From: Francisella adeliensis
GTDB lineage: Bacteria; Pseudomonadota; Gammaproteobacteria; Francisellales; Francisellaceae
Assembly (NCBI RefSeq): GCF_003290445.1
Contig: NZ_CP021781.1
Location: 248,001 to 312,000 of the forward strand
DNA length: 64,000 nucleotides
Direction: 5' to 3'
Part shown: one piece after another, positions 1 through 8,213 of the stretch
Layout of the letters: every line of letters begins with the position of its first letter
How positions within the stretch are numbered: position 1 is the first letter of the stretch
Translations under genes and position numbers: made by a program
Notes under the pieces: generated by a model
What the model was told of the DNA's origin: nothing
The model's database searches: none
The model's input: only the letters and a program-made list of their open reading frames with translations

Positions 1-2
1 CA

Positions 3-143
3 GGAACTACTGGAAATTTCAGGTGTGATCAATCATTAATAGATGCTATTAAAGATACCACACCACCAGCAATAACAAATGATGTGGCAAAACAAAGATT
101 GCAAGATGAGAATATCAGCTTCTTATTCGATCCATATAAATAA
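3..143 (+). CDS. tolA: C-terminal end of a TolA-like protein (partial)
   Basis: The window opens inside a reading frame that runs to a TAA at 141-143. The visible tail holds two spaced cysteines' worth of context (one Cys near the start), the stretch DTTPPAITNDVA, and ends LFDPYK. It stops 11 bases before tolB in the same direction, which is where tolA sits in the tolQRAB-pal operons of Gammaproteobacteria. TolA is the inner-membrane protein whose periplasmic C-terminal domain links the TolQR motor to TolB and Pal. The identification rests mainly on position, since only 46 codons are visible. Confidence 0.55.
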   Translation, partial: GTTGNFRCDQSLIDAIKDTTPPAITNDVAKQRLQDENISFLFDPYK

Positions 144-154
144 AAAGGTAACAA

Positions 155-1462
155 ATGAAAAAGAAAATTTTATATATTACAGTATTTATTTTTATTAGTT
201 TTAATCTCTATGCGGATTTTGTTGTAAATGTTCGTTCAGGGATAATAAAAAAACCATTAGTTGCAGTAATTTCTAATAACATGATTGATGGTTTTTCAAA
301 GTCTGTTAACAGTGTTGTGGAGGAAGATTTAGCTCATAATGCTAAGCTAGAATCAAGTATGCCGATACAATATGAAGTTAAAAGTCAAAGTTTAGTACCT
401 TGGAAAAATATAAAGGCTGATTATGTTGCTTATACGAAATACACTAAAAACTCGTATAATAACTATACAGTAGAAGTTAAAGTCTTAAAAAGAGATGATT
501 CAAGCTATATTCAGTCAATAACATATAGAAATATCAGTGCTGCTTTAAGTAGAACTCTAGCTCATAAAATCTCGAATTATGTTTATCAAAAAATAACCGG
601 GGATCAAGGGTTCTTTTTAACTAAACTTGCCTATGTAAAAGTAACTAATCCATACGCAAGATATGGTAGGACGTATGAGCTAATAATCTCAGATTATGAT
701 GGTTATAATAAGCATACAGTTTTAAGGCAGAAAGATAACCCTATTGCTACACCATCGTGGTCAAGTAATGGTAAGTTTATTGTATACTCTAGCTATAGTG
801 GTGGTAGTATGGCAGTTTATAAGCTTCAAATTGCTACTGGAAAAGTTACTAGAATATCTAACTTTAAAGGGATTAATAGTGCCGCAGCGTATTCACCTAA
901 TGATGATATGATTGCTTTAGCCTTATCAAAAGGTTATTCAGATCAGACAAATATTTATATTATGAATCTTGTAAATAAATCTTTAAAGAGATTAACGATT
1001 AATGGTATTAATACAGCTCCAAAATTTTCACCAAACGGTAAGAGTGTAATATTTACCTCAGATAGAGGAGGTAGACCTAATATATATGTTGCACCTATAA
1101 ACTCTAAATACCCTCAATCTTCAAGACTAAGTAGCAAAATATATCAAGGATATGAGCCAAACTATACGCCAAATGGTAAGGACGTAGTATTTATGAATCA
1201 AAGTGCTCGTTCAAAAGGGACGCGGATTGCTGTATTTGATATATCTAATAGTGATCTTAAGATATTAACAAATGGAAAATCCGATGCTTCACCTACTGTT
1301 TCACCTTTTGGTGATATGGTTGCGTATGTAGCTTCGAATTCTAGAGGTTATAATTCTATAGATATGGTATCCTTAAATGGAGATAATCATTTTAGCATAG
1401 TAAATATAGATGATAATAAAACACTTATTCAGTCACCATCGTGGTCACCGAAAAATTTTTAG
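155..1462 (+). CDS. tolB: TolB, periplasmic beta-propeller of the Tol-Pal system
   Basis: The 435-residue product begins with a Sec signal peptide ([16 protein letters not shown], cleavage near residue 20), then has the N-terminal TolB domain and, from about residue 180, repeated propeller blades with the hallmarks [44 protein letters not shown] and PSWSPKNF at the end. Length matches the family (about 430). TolB binds Pal and outer-membrane proteins in the periplasm and supports envelope constriction and integrity. An AAAAAGG ribosome site lies at 142-148. It is followed within 10 bases by a small lipoprotein gene and then pal, so the block is probably one transcript. Confidence 0.96.
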   Translation: MKKKILYITVFIFISFNLYADFVVNVRSGIIKKPLVAVISNNMIDGFSKSVNSVVEEDLAHNAKLESSMPIQYEVKSQSLVPWKNIKADYVAYTKYTKNSYNNYTVEVKVLKRDDSSYIQSITYRNISAALSRTLAHKISNYVYQKITGDQGFFLTKLAYVKVTNPYARYGRTYELIISDYDGYNKHTVLRQKDNPIATPSWSSNGKFIVYSSYSGGSMAVYKLQIATGKVTRISNFKGINSAAAYSPNDDMIALALSKGYSDQTNIYIMNLVNKSLKRLTINGINTAPKFSPNGKSVIFTSDRGGRPNIYVAPINSKYPQSSRLSSKIYQGYEPNYTPNGKDVVFMNQSARSKGTRIAVFDISNSDLKILTNGKSDASPTVSPFGDMVAYVASNSRGYNSIDMVSLNGDNHFSIVNIDDNKTLIQSPSWSPKNF

Positions 1463-1471
1463 GGAGGGTTT

Positions 1472-1714
1472 ATGAATATAGTAAATAGATTTTTGATTCT
1501 AACAATAATTGTAGGTTCGCTTTTTAGTTGTGCATGGTATAAAGGTCCTGAACCTTCGGCTGTGGATAGCTCGGGCACTAGTCTTGACGGTTCATCTTTG
1601 GGCGAATCTGGATCAAATACAATTAGTTTGCTTAAGTCTGGAGAAAATTCAGGTGGTAATTTTGCAGACGATGGTGGTAATTTTGAAACTACAGATTTTG
1701 ATAATGTTACTTAA
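1472..1714 (+). CDS. Small Gly/Ser-rich lipoprotein between tolB and pal
   Basis: The 80-residue protein starts MNIVNRFLILTIIVGSLFSC; LFSC is a lipobox, so Cys20 should be lipidated and the mature part would be only about 60 residues, rich in Gly, Ser, Asn and Asp, without a fold I recognise. A strong AGGGAGG ribosome site (1461-1467) sits at the end of tolB. Its place between tolB and pal, where some gammaproteobacteria have no gene, suggests an accessory lipoprotein of the Tol-Pal envelope system, but no domain proves this. Frames overlapping it on the same strand lack a start signal and look like shadows. Confidence 0.75.
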   Translation: MNIVNRFLILTIIVGSLFSCAWYKGPEPSAVDSSGTSLDGSSLGESGSNTISLLKSGENSGGNFADDGGNFETTDFDNVT

Positions 1715-1741
1715 AATAAAAAATAAATGGAGATTAATAGC

Positions 1742-2386
1742 ATGAAAAAGAAAATAATTGGTTTAGCTGTAATAGCCTCAGTATTAGCGTTGGCTAGTTG
1801 TTCTAGTGACAGACCTGATAATAGTGATCTAATAAAAGATAAGTATGCAGGTGTTGATAGTTCAGATGCCTTAGAAATGTCATCAAAAATATTTGGTTCT
1901 GAAAATATGAGTTCAGATGAAGTTTCTAAAATGAAAGAAGAGTTAATGGGTATAAACTGTAGATCTGTGTATTTTGGATTTGATAGTAATGATGTTACTG
2001 ATGATGCTAAAACATGCCTAGATCAAACAGCAGACTATCTAATAGCGCATCCTAATCAGCCAATTAAACTTTCAGGTAACACCGACCCAAGAGGAAGTGA
2101 TAAATATAACTTTAATTTAGGTCAAAAAAGAGCTGATGCAGTTAATCAATACTTATTATCAAAAGGTGTTAATCAAGACCAAGTATGTGTGGTAAGTTAT
2201 GGTAAATTAAAGCCAGCAGCAGAACCTACGCAGTACTATGATGAGTTCTGTAGTGATGGCATGAATGATGCTTGTATGTATAAAGCATCTGAGAAAGCTT
2301 ATTATTTAGATAGAAGAACTGATCTTGATTTCGGTGTGAAATGTGATGAAAGTGACTCATCTATTCAGCCATCAGCAGAAATGTAA
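1742..2386 (+). CDS. pal: Pal, peptidoglycan-associated lipoprotein
   Basis: I start at 1742 (MKKKIIGLAVIASVLALASC) because GGAG at 1730-1733 is correctly spaced and the lipobox LASC then ends a normal signal peptide; the in-frame ATG at 1727 would overlap that ribosome site. The 214-residue product has an OmpA-like peptidoglycan-binding domain from about residue 75: VYFGFDSNDVT, then NTDPRGSDKYNFNLGQKRA, which carries the DxxG/NxxLGxxRA diaminopimelate-contact motif, then VVSYGKLKP. Pal anchors the outer membrane to peptidoglycan and partners TolB encoded just upstream. The domain is longer than E. coli Pal at its C end, with two extra cysteine-containing loops (EFCSDGMNDAC), as in other Francisella Pal proteins as I recall them. 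Confidence 0.94.
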   Translation: MKKKIIGLAVIASVLALASCSSDRPDNSDLIKDKYAGVDSSDALEMSSKIFGSENMSSDEVSKMKEELMGINCRSVYFGFDSNDVTDDAKTCLDQTADYLIAHPNQPIKLSGNTDPRGSDKYNFNLGQKRADAVNQYLLSKGVNQDQVCVVSYGKLKPAAEPTQYYDEFCSDGMNDACMYKASEKAYYLDRRTDLDFGVKCDESDSSIQPSAEM

Positions 2387-2461
2387 TCTGATTTTTTATC
2401 TATTCTTTTTTCTAAAATTAATCTAAAATACACTTCATAATTCTATATAACTTTAATTATC

Positions 2462-3781
2462 ATGATTAAAATACCTAAAATTGGCTTTGTGAGTCTTGGT
2501 TGTCCTAAAAACCTTGTTGACTCTGAAAGAATAATTACTAAGCTAAAAGCTGAAGGCTATGAACTATGCGATAGTTACAATAATGCTGACATGGTAATCG
2601 TAAACACTTGTGGGTTTCTTAACTCGGCAATAGATGAATCACTTGAAGTGATTGGTGAAGCGATTGCTAAAAACGGTAAAGTGCTTGTGACTGGATGTCT
2701 TGGCAATAAAGCAGACATGATAAAAGAGAAGCATCCTAAGGTTTTAAGCATTACAGGACCACAGGATTATGAAAATTTAATCGAAGCTGTACATACTCAT
2801 GCTCCGATATTTGCTAGTGATTTTGTATCTTTAGTTCCACCACAGGGTATAAAGCTTACACCGAGACACTATTCTTATTTGAAAATATCTGAAGGTTGTA
2901 ACAATACTTGTACTTTTTGCATTATTCCAGATATTCGCGGTAAATTAAAAAGCCGTAATATTGATAATATTATGATAGAGGCTGAGAAGCTTAAAAATGC
3001 AGGTGTAAAAGAGCTACTAGTAATTTCGCAAGATACTTCAGCGTATGGTGTTGACATAAAGTATAACCCTGGTATTTGGCATGATAAACAATACCAAAGC
3101 AATATATTGGATTTATCTACAGCATTGGGTGAGCTAGATATGTGGACAAGATTGCATTATGTATATCCATACCCTCATGTTGATAAAATTGTACCACTTA
3201 TGGCTCAAGGTAAGATTTTACCGTATTTAGATGTACCATTACAGCACTCTAGCCCAGAAGTACTAAAAAGAATGAAGCGACCAGCTCATACACAAAAGAC
3301 TCTTGATAGAATCAATAAGTGGCGTGATATATGTCCAGATATTGCTATTCGTAGTACATTTATAGTTGGTTTCCCAGGTGAGACAGAAGCAGATTTTGAG
3401 CATTTGCTAGATTTTGCTAGACAAGCACAGCTTGATAGAGTTGGCTGCTTTAAGTACTCTGAGGTTGAAGGTGCTAAAGCTAATGATTTTGATGATTTGA
3501 TATCCGAAGAAGTTAAGCAGCAGCGATTAGATACTTTTATGGGTTTACAGTCTGAGATAAGTGCTAAGAAGCTTGAAAGATTTGTAGGCACTGAGCAGCA
3601 AGTTATAATTGATTCAATAAATACTGATGAAAACTACGCAATAGGTCGTACAAAATACGATGCTCCAGAAGTTGATGGTCAAGTAATAATCGGCGATGCA
3701 AAAGAGCGTAGATTGAAAGTTGGCGAGTTTGCTATCGTAGAAATCACAGAATCTACAGAATATGACTTAATTGCTGACTAA
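2462..3781 (+). CDS. rimO: RimO, ribosomal protein S12 methylthiotransferase
   Basis: Radical-SAM methylthiotransferase of 439 residues that adds a methylthio group to the conserved Asp of ribosomal protein S12. The N-terminal UPF0004 domain shows the three cluster cysteines in SLGCPKN, VNTCGF and VTGCLG; the radical-SAM motif CNNTCTFC is near residues 145-153, and a C-terminal TRAM domain ends the protein. The start [12 protein letters not shown] and the choice of [12 protein letters not shown] favour RimO over MiaB. No clear Shine-Dalgarno precedes the ATG, so translation may be weak or the message leaderless. The next gene is convergent with only 5 bases between the stops. Confidence 0.95.
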   Translation: MIKIPKIGFVSLGCPKNLVDSERIITKLKAEGYELCDSYNNADMVIVNTCGFLNSAIDESLEVIGEAIAKNGKVLVTGCLGNKADMIKEKHPKVLSITGPQDYENLIEAVHTHAPIFASDFVSLVPPQGIKLTPRHYSYLKISEGCNNTCTFCIIPDIRGKLKSRNIDNIMIEAEKLKNAGVKELLVISQDTSAYGVDIKYNPGIWHDKQYQSNILDLSTALGELDMWTRLHYVYPYPHVDKIVPLMAQGKILPYLDVPLQHSSPEVLKRMKRPAHTQKTLDRINKWRDICPDIAIRSTFIVGFPGETEADFEHLLDFARQAQLDRVGCFKYSEVEGAKANDFDDLISEEVKQQRLDTFMGLQSEISAKKLERFVGTEQQVIIDSINTDENYAIGRTKYDAPEVDGQVIIGDAKERRLKVGEFAIVEITESTEYDLIAD

Positions 3782-3786
3782 GACAT

Positions 3787-4893
3787 TTATATATATTTGT
3801 AAGGATATGTATCTTCTCTATTTTGAAATGAAATAATCTTACTATTTTGAATCATGCCATTTTTAATATTGATAGAGTTTTCTAATGTTTTACTCTTAGC
3901 ACCACTTTCTTTCTTCAAAATCACATTGGGAAGATAACTCAAGACAGTTTCTGATATGCATCTTGAAGTACTTTCCCAAAGATAACTAGGAGTATGATCT
4001 ACACCATAATAATCTATGGACTCTACTTTAAACATCGGCTTTTTAAAGCTAGTTGGTTTAGAGAAATAAAATCCCATCTCTTCATCACAGCTAACATCAA
4101 TTATTAGGCTATTGGGTTTTATTTTTGCAAAATTTTTCTTATTGATAAATATCGTTGGATTGTTAGGGTCTTGTAATATTCCATTAACGATAATGTCAGA
4201 TTTGCTAATTAGATTGATCAACTTTTTATTTTCAGATAAATCTTCTGAAACTCTAACATACTTGCAACCATTTATTACATCTTGTAAATCTGCAATTGTA
4301 CGGCGAGAGCACACGGTTATATCCTTGAAGCCACGACCTTGTAAAGCATATATGGCCCCACGACTAACAGCCCCAAAGCCAATTATTAGTATTTTTTTCT
4401 GTTCTCCATATCTACCGTCTGTAGCTTTTAATTGAAGTGCATGCAAAACAGCACAGTATCCAGCTAATTCATTGTTTTGCCAGAAGCTATGGCGGGGTGT
4501 TTTTTTATCATCTTGCAATGAATACATATCTTCAAAGGCTAATAATGTTAATTTTTTGTCGATAGCTATCTGTGTGATTTCTTTCTGTTGTACACAGTGT
4601 GACCATCCCCAAACAATACTTTCATCTTTAATATCCATCAAGTCTTGTAATACTGGTTTAGCTAGTATTATGTTCCCAATACTTTTTAATATTTCATCTC
4701 GCGAAGCAATACCTCCAGTTTGACTAGCAATTTTCTCATCAGAAATATTCATAGATTTACCATAACCACTTTCAAATATAAGTTGCTCACGAATTTCTTT
4801 AGGTATTTCAGATATATGATCAGGGTGAATGGGAAGTCTTTGTTCATTTTCTTTTCTTGAAGTCCCGATGACTCCAAATGTTAATTTGTTCAT
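3787..4893 (-). CDS. N5-(carboxyethyl)ornithine synthase-like / alanine dehydrogenase-family enzyme
   Basis: The 368-residue protein belongs to the alanine dehydrogenase/saccharopine dehydrogenase/opine-forming group. It opens FGVIGTSRKENEQRLPIHP, the Lys/Arg-rich pyruvate-binding motif of this group, and has a Rossmann NAD(P) motif ILIIGFGAVSRGAIYAL in the middle. The N-terminal pattern is close to N5-(carboxyethyl)ornithine synthase, which reductively joins pyruvate to the side-chain amine of ornithine. I chose the ATG at 4893 because AAGGA lies 7 bases upstream; the longer frame to 4932 has no ribosome site. It is divergent from a YheO/DauR-like regulator. The substrate cannot be read from sequence. 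Confidence 0.75.
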   Translation of the reverse strand: MNKLTFGVIGTSRKENEQRLPIHPDHISEIPKEIREQLIFESGYGKSMNISDEKIASQTGGIASRDEILKSIGNIILAKPVLQDLMDIKDESIVWGWSHCVQQKEITQIAIDKKLTLLAFEDMYSLQDDKKTPRHSFWQNNELAGYCAVLHALQLKATDGRYGEQKKILIIGFGAVSRGAIYALQGRGFKDITVCSRRTIADLQDVINGCKYVRVSEDLSENKKLINLISKSDIIVNGILQDPNNPTIFINKKNFAKIKPNSLIIDVSCDEEMGFYFSKPTSFKKPMFKVESIDYYGVDHTPSYLWESTSRCISETVLSYLPNVILKKESGAKSKTLENSINIKNGMIQNSKIISFQNREDTYPYKYI

Positions 4894-5187
4894 GTTTGTA
4901 TCCTTGTTGTTAAATAATATATTTATCAACACTTATATGGTCACAAAAGAATGTCTCTAATTTAATAGATAAACTCTTACATATACATGTATAGTGTCAA
5001 AAGTTAGATCAAAAAAAGCTGTTTATTTACAGGTCAGACTAAGAATGAGTATCAGTAGGCTAATTGAAAAAATTAGAGCTACCTGTTTGAGTATATACTA
5101 ATTATTGTAGTGATAAGGTAATTAATAATTATACTGAAGCATCAGAGCTGTGATAGCTAGCACTTACTTAATTATCTCATGTTTTTA

Positions 5188-5217
5188 TTGACAATTAAGT
5201 CTAACTTAGAATATACT
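5188..5217 (+). promoter_or_regulatory. Sigma-70 promoter of the YheO-like regulator gene
   Basis: TTGACA at 5188-5193 and TATACT at 5212-5217 are separated by 18 bases, a near-consensus sigma-70 promoter about 30 bases before the regulator start at 5247. The 353-base divergent gap (4894-5246) also holds a small hairpin, CTAATT/AATTAG with a 5-base loop near 5070; no second gene is visible in it. Confidence 0.65.
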
Positions 5218-5246
5218 GTGTAAATGTTGTGTGTTGAGTGAATAAA

Positions 5247-5858
5247 ATGAAATTGGAACTAAAAAAATACTTAGATATTGCAGAGGCTATAAGTAAACTT
5301 TTAAGTCCTTTCGCTGAAGTTGTAATACATGATTTATCAACTAATAAAATTGAAGCAATATTTAATTCTATATCTAAACGAGAAGTTGGAGACTCTTCAT
5401 ATTTAGATCATATTAATTTAGAGACATATGATGAGCTTTCAAATGTTATTGGTCCATATGAAAAGTTAAATTATGACGGAAGAAAACTAAAATGTATCAT
5501 TACTGTAATTAGAAATAGTGATGATGTTGCAGTTGGTACGCTGTGCATAAACCTAGACATATCTGTATTTGATAAGTATAGAGGAATTTTACAGCTGTTT
5601 TTGACAAATAATGATAAAGGGATGTCTCAAAAATCTCAGAGTCTATTTAGAGATACTTTATATGAGCAAATCAATAATTTTGTTCAGAAATATTGTTTAA
5701 ATCACAATTTGAGCATAGACAATCTGACAAGGCTTCAGAAAAAAAATCTAATATTAGAGCTTAAGCAAAATGGAGCTCTTGATGGAAAGAATGCTAGTCA
5801 CTATATTGCTAGAGCTTTGAATGTGAGTAGAGCAACGGTCTATAACTATCTAAAATAA
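5247..5858 (+). CDS. YheO/DauR-family transcriptional regulator (PAS-like plus HTH)
   Basis: The 203-residue protein has an N-terminal YheO-type PAS-like sensor domain (SPFAEVVIHDLSTNKIEAIFN, then VAVGTLCINLDISVF) and a C-terminal HTH_22 helix-turn-helix ending in ARALNVSRATVYNYLK, where recognition helix and YNYL are typical. Relatives include DauR, the repressor of D-arginine catabolism, and E. coli YheO. It is transcribed away from the carboxyethylornithine-synthase-like gene and toward a permease and a PhzF protein, so it probably senses a small amine or amino-acid-like ligand for this locus. ATG at 5247 is preferred over the in-frame GTG at 5238 because GAG lies upstream of it at normal spacing. 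Confidence 0.82.
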   Translation: MKLELKKYLDIAEAISKLLSPFAEVVIHDLSTNKIEAIFNSISKREVGDSSYLDHINLETYDELSNVIGPYEKLNYDGRKLKCIITVIRNSDDVAVGTLCINLDISVFDKYRGILQLFLTNNDKGMSQKSQSLFRDTLYEQINNFVQKYCLNHNLSIDNLTRLQKKNLILELKQNGALDGKNASHYIARALNVSRATVYNYLK

Positions 5859-5878
5859 ATTTATAAAAAGGAAGTAAG

Positions 5879-6637
5879 ATGTTAATTATACTAGGTGCCT
5901 TAATAGGCTTTTTTGCAAGCTTTGTATCCACTCTACTTGGTGGAGGTGCTGGACTTATTGCTACACCTGCTTTTTTTTACATAATATTGCATACTTATGG
6001 TGCAGACTTCGCGATGCAGATAGCTTTAGCAACTTGTTGTGGAATGTCTGTATGTCTTAGTTTGGTTGCTACATATAAACATTTACGGAGAGGCAATATT
6101 CAAATTGGAGAGTTAAAATATTTTTTGATTGCTTTAGCTATAGGCTCGGTAATTGGAGGTGTGTTGGTTAAGCATATTGATACAGTTCTTTTAAAACATA
6201 TATTTTCAGTGATACTTGTATTAAGTGGAATCTGGATGATTCTACATAATGATAGTAAGATTGTTAAATTGCCTGGAACCGTAGCTTATCCAATTTGTAG
6301 CTTTTGTGGTGTTTTAAGTGTGCTTGCAACATCAACTACCTTTGCTACGATGTTTTTTATTAAAATAGGTGTAGAAATTAGGAAAGCTATATCAATTGCT
6401 AGTGTTTGTGTGGTAATAAATTCAACTATAGCAACTTTTATGCTAGTTTATGGTATAAAAGTAAATATTCCCCAAACATTTGGGTATATTAGCTTACCGT
6501 TGCTATTATCATCAGCACCTTTTTCTATTATCGGAAGTTTGCTTGCGGTGAGATATTTAGGTGTGATATCACCAGTGCTTCTTAAAAGATTGTTTATAGT
6601 TCTGATGTTTGTATCTGCTGTGATAATGGCTTTATAA
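5879..6637 (+). CDS. TauE/SafE-family membrane permease
   Basis: A 252-residue integral membrane protein with about eight hydrophobic segments. It starts ILGALIGFFASFVSTLLGGGAG, the first glycine-rich repeat typical of the TauE/SafE (sulfite exporter) family, and has the family's second repeat with conserved SVCVVINS. Members export or take up small organic or sulfur anions; substrate is not determinable. An AAAAAGGAAG ribosome site lies just upstream at 5867-5876, 20 bases after the regulator stop, and phzF follows 26 bases later, so regulator, permease and phzF look cotranscribed. Confidence 0.85.
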   Translation: MLIILGALIGFFASFVSTLLGGGAGLIATPAFFYIILHTYGADFAMQIALATCCGMSVCLSLVATYKHLRRGNIQIGELKYFLIALAIGSVIGGVLVKHIDTVLLKHIFSVILVLSGIWMILHNDSKIVKLPGTVAYPICSFCGVLSVLATSTTFATMFFIKIGVEIRKAISIASVCVVINSTIATFMLVYGIKVNIPQTFGYISLPLLLSSAPFSIIGSLLAVRYLGVISPVLLKRLFIVLMFVSAVIMAL

Positions 6638-6663
6638 ATCACTTTTAAGTTTACAGGAATATT

Positions 6664-7467
6664 ATGAGGGAATTAAAATTTTGGCAGGTTGATGCATTTA
6701 CTCAAGAACCTTTTAAAGGAAATCCAGCCGCAGTTTTTATATTAGAAGAAGAGCTTGATGATGACCTAATGCAACTAATAGCAATTGAAATGAATTTATC
6801 TGAAACGGCATTTATTCTCTTAAGAGAAAATAAAAACCCTTTGCTCAGATGGTTTACACCAATGTATGAGATTGACTTATGTGGACATGCTACTATTGCG
6901 AGTTCAGAAGTGTATTTTTCACATGTAGATAGAGATACAGATAAGGTTGTTTTTGATACCAAGTATGTTGGACCGATTGAAGTGAATAAGTGTGATCAAG
7001 CTTATACTATGAGCTTTCCTCTTCGTGAAGGTGAAGAAGTAAATGTAAATAGTATACCAAAATATATTTTAGACAGCTTATCCTCATCTAAGCCAATTTA
7101 CGCTGCAAAATCACGAGACTTAATGTTAGTTTATGATAATGAAGATTCTATTTTAGAAATGAAACCTGATTTTAACAAACTGTTAGAATGTGACGAGTTT
7201 ATAATTGTTACAGCAAAATCATCTAATTCAAAATATGATTTCATATCTAGATTTTTCTGTGCAGCTGAAGGTATTTTAGAAGACCCTGTAACAGGCTCTG
7301 CTCATTCAACTCTAGCACCATACTGGGCAAAACAACTTAATAAAACTAATATGTTGGCTTATCAAGCTTCAAAAAGAGGTGGGGAGTTGAGATTAGAGAT
7401 GAAAGCAGACCATGTAAACATAACAGGGTATGCTGTGAAATTGATAGAAGGGTGTATGAGTTTATAA
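6664..7467 (+). CDS. PhzF-family isomerase/epimerase-like protein
   Basis: The 267-residue protein opens [18 protein letters not shown], the PhzF signature, continues with [10 protein letters not shown] carrying the expected catalytic Glu region, and later shows [20 protein letters not shown] and [18 protein letters not shown], the second half of the pseudo-symmetric diaminopimelate-epimerase-like fold. PhzF proteins isomerise small hydroxylated or amino-acid substrates; most family members outside phenazine operons have unknown reactions, and no phenazine genes occur here. AGGA precedes the ATG by 5-6 bases. It closes the likely operon with the YheO-type regulator and TauE-type permease. Confidence 0.88.
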   Translation: MRELKFWQVDAFTQEPFKGNPAAVFILEEELDDDLMQLIAIEMNLSETAFILLRENKNPLLRWFTPMYEIDLCGHATIASSEVYFSHVDRDTDKVVFDTKYVGPIEVNKCDQAYTMSFPLREGEEVNVNSIPKYILDSLSSSKPIYAAKSRDLMLVYDNEDSILEMKPDFNKLLECDEFIIVTAKSSNSKYDFISRFFCAAEGILEDPVTGSAHSTLAPYWAKQLNKTNMLAYQASKRGGELRLEMKADHVNITGYAVKLIEGCMSL

Positions 7468-7518
7468 CTATCTTCAATTGAAAATATAAATATATAAGGT
7501 ATACTTTGAGATTCAACT

Positions 7519-7608
7519 GGAGAGGTGGCCGAGTGGTTGAAGGCGCACGCCTGGAAAGCGTGTATAGTAGAAATACTATCGAGAGTTCGAATCTCTTCCT
7601 CTCCGCCA
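7519..7608 (+). tRNA. tRNA-Ser (GGA anticodon)
   Basis: A 90-base class II tRNA. The acceptor strands GGAGAGG (7519-7525) and CCTCTCC (7598-7604) pair fully, followed by G and an encoded CCA at 7606-7608. The anticodon loop reads CTGGAAA, giving GGA. A long variable arm (GTATAGTAGAAATACTAT region) and the T-loop GTTCGAATC confirm a serine tRNA. It reads UCC and UCU codons. Confidence 0.97.
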
Positions 7609-7713
7609 AAGATAATTTAGAGTATGCTAAATTACTATAGAATTATTTTATCCATACTTGATATGAATTGTTGATATAATTTATTTAATTCTTTTTTATC
7701 AATACAATAATAA

Positions 7714-8080
7714 TTTTTATTAGCCTTAGTTTCTGATAATAAGATTTTTGTATCTTTAAGTTCAAATATTAGTGAAATAATTAGTAGTTTACCTATTGTT
7801 TATATATCTAATCCGATGCCGAAAATAATAGCAAATATAAAATATGTCAATATTAAACTAATGTTGAAGCTATTTGGTTTGTTAAGTTTATATATTATGA
7901 ATCACCTAAATACCTGAGATATCCTCATAAGAATGTAACTTATGAAGATTATATTCTGAGATTTATAGCCTGCCAAAAAACATTATAAATTTAAAGAAAA
8001 TAATAGTTTATGTTATTCCTTGTGCAGACATTAAAAGAGTTATTATGAATGCAGATGTGATATTATATGAAAAATATTAA
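7714..8080 (+). pseudogene. Possible decayed gene, unrecognised
   Basis: The 605-base gap between tRNA-Ser and katG holds no intact gene. Three consecutive open fragments in shifting frames read as one degraded protein: a stretch containing FVSLSSNISEIISSLPIVYI (from 7744), then ESPKYLRYPHKNVTYEDYIL (around 7897), then KKIIVYVIPCADIKRVIMN ending at a TAA at 8078-8080. At least two frameshifts are needed. I do not recognise the family, and in such AT-rich DNA fragments of this length can arise by chance, so confidence is low. Confidence 0.3.
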
Positions 8081-8213
8081 TAAGATTAATAAGATTATCT
8101 TATAAGGTAAATAAGTAATTAATATTGGTATTAATTTTTACAATTCAATATTATATGTTGGTATGATCAATATTGATTTTTATAATTATAAATATAAACC
8201 AAAGGAAAAACAG

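Noticed and set aside
1530-1745. Second frame overlapping the small Tol lipoprotein
   Set aside because: No ribosome site; Leu/Ile-rich by shadowing of the Gly/Ser-rich frame, which has a good lipobox.
2875-3591. Minus-strand frames inside rimO
   Set aside because: Shadows of a fully conserved plus-strand gene; no start signals or recognisable motifs.
7346-7609. Minus-strand frame over the end of phzF and tRNA-Ser
   Set aside because: It crosses the tRNA and lies opposite a well-supported gene; no start signal.
8163-8213. Longer KatG N-terminus from 8163
   Set aside because: It would bury the signal peptide, and AAAGGA lies just before the ATG at 8214.
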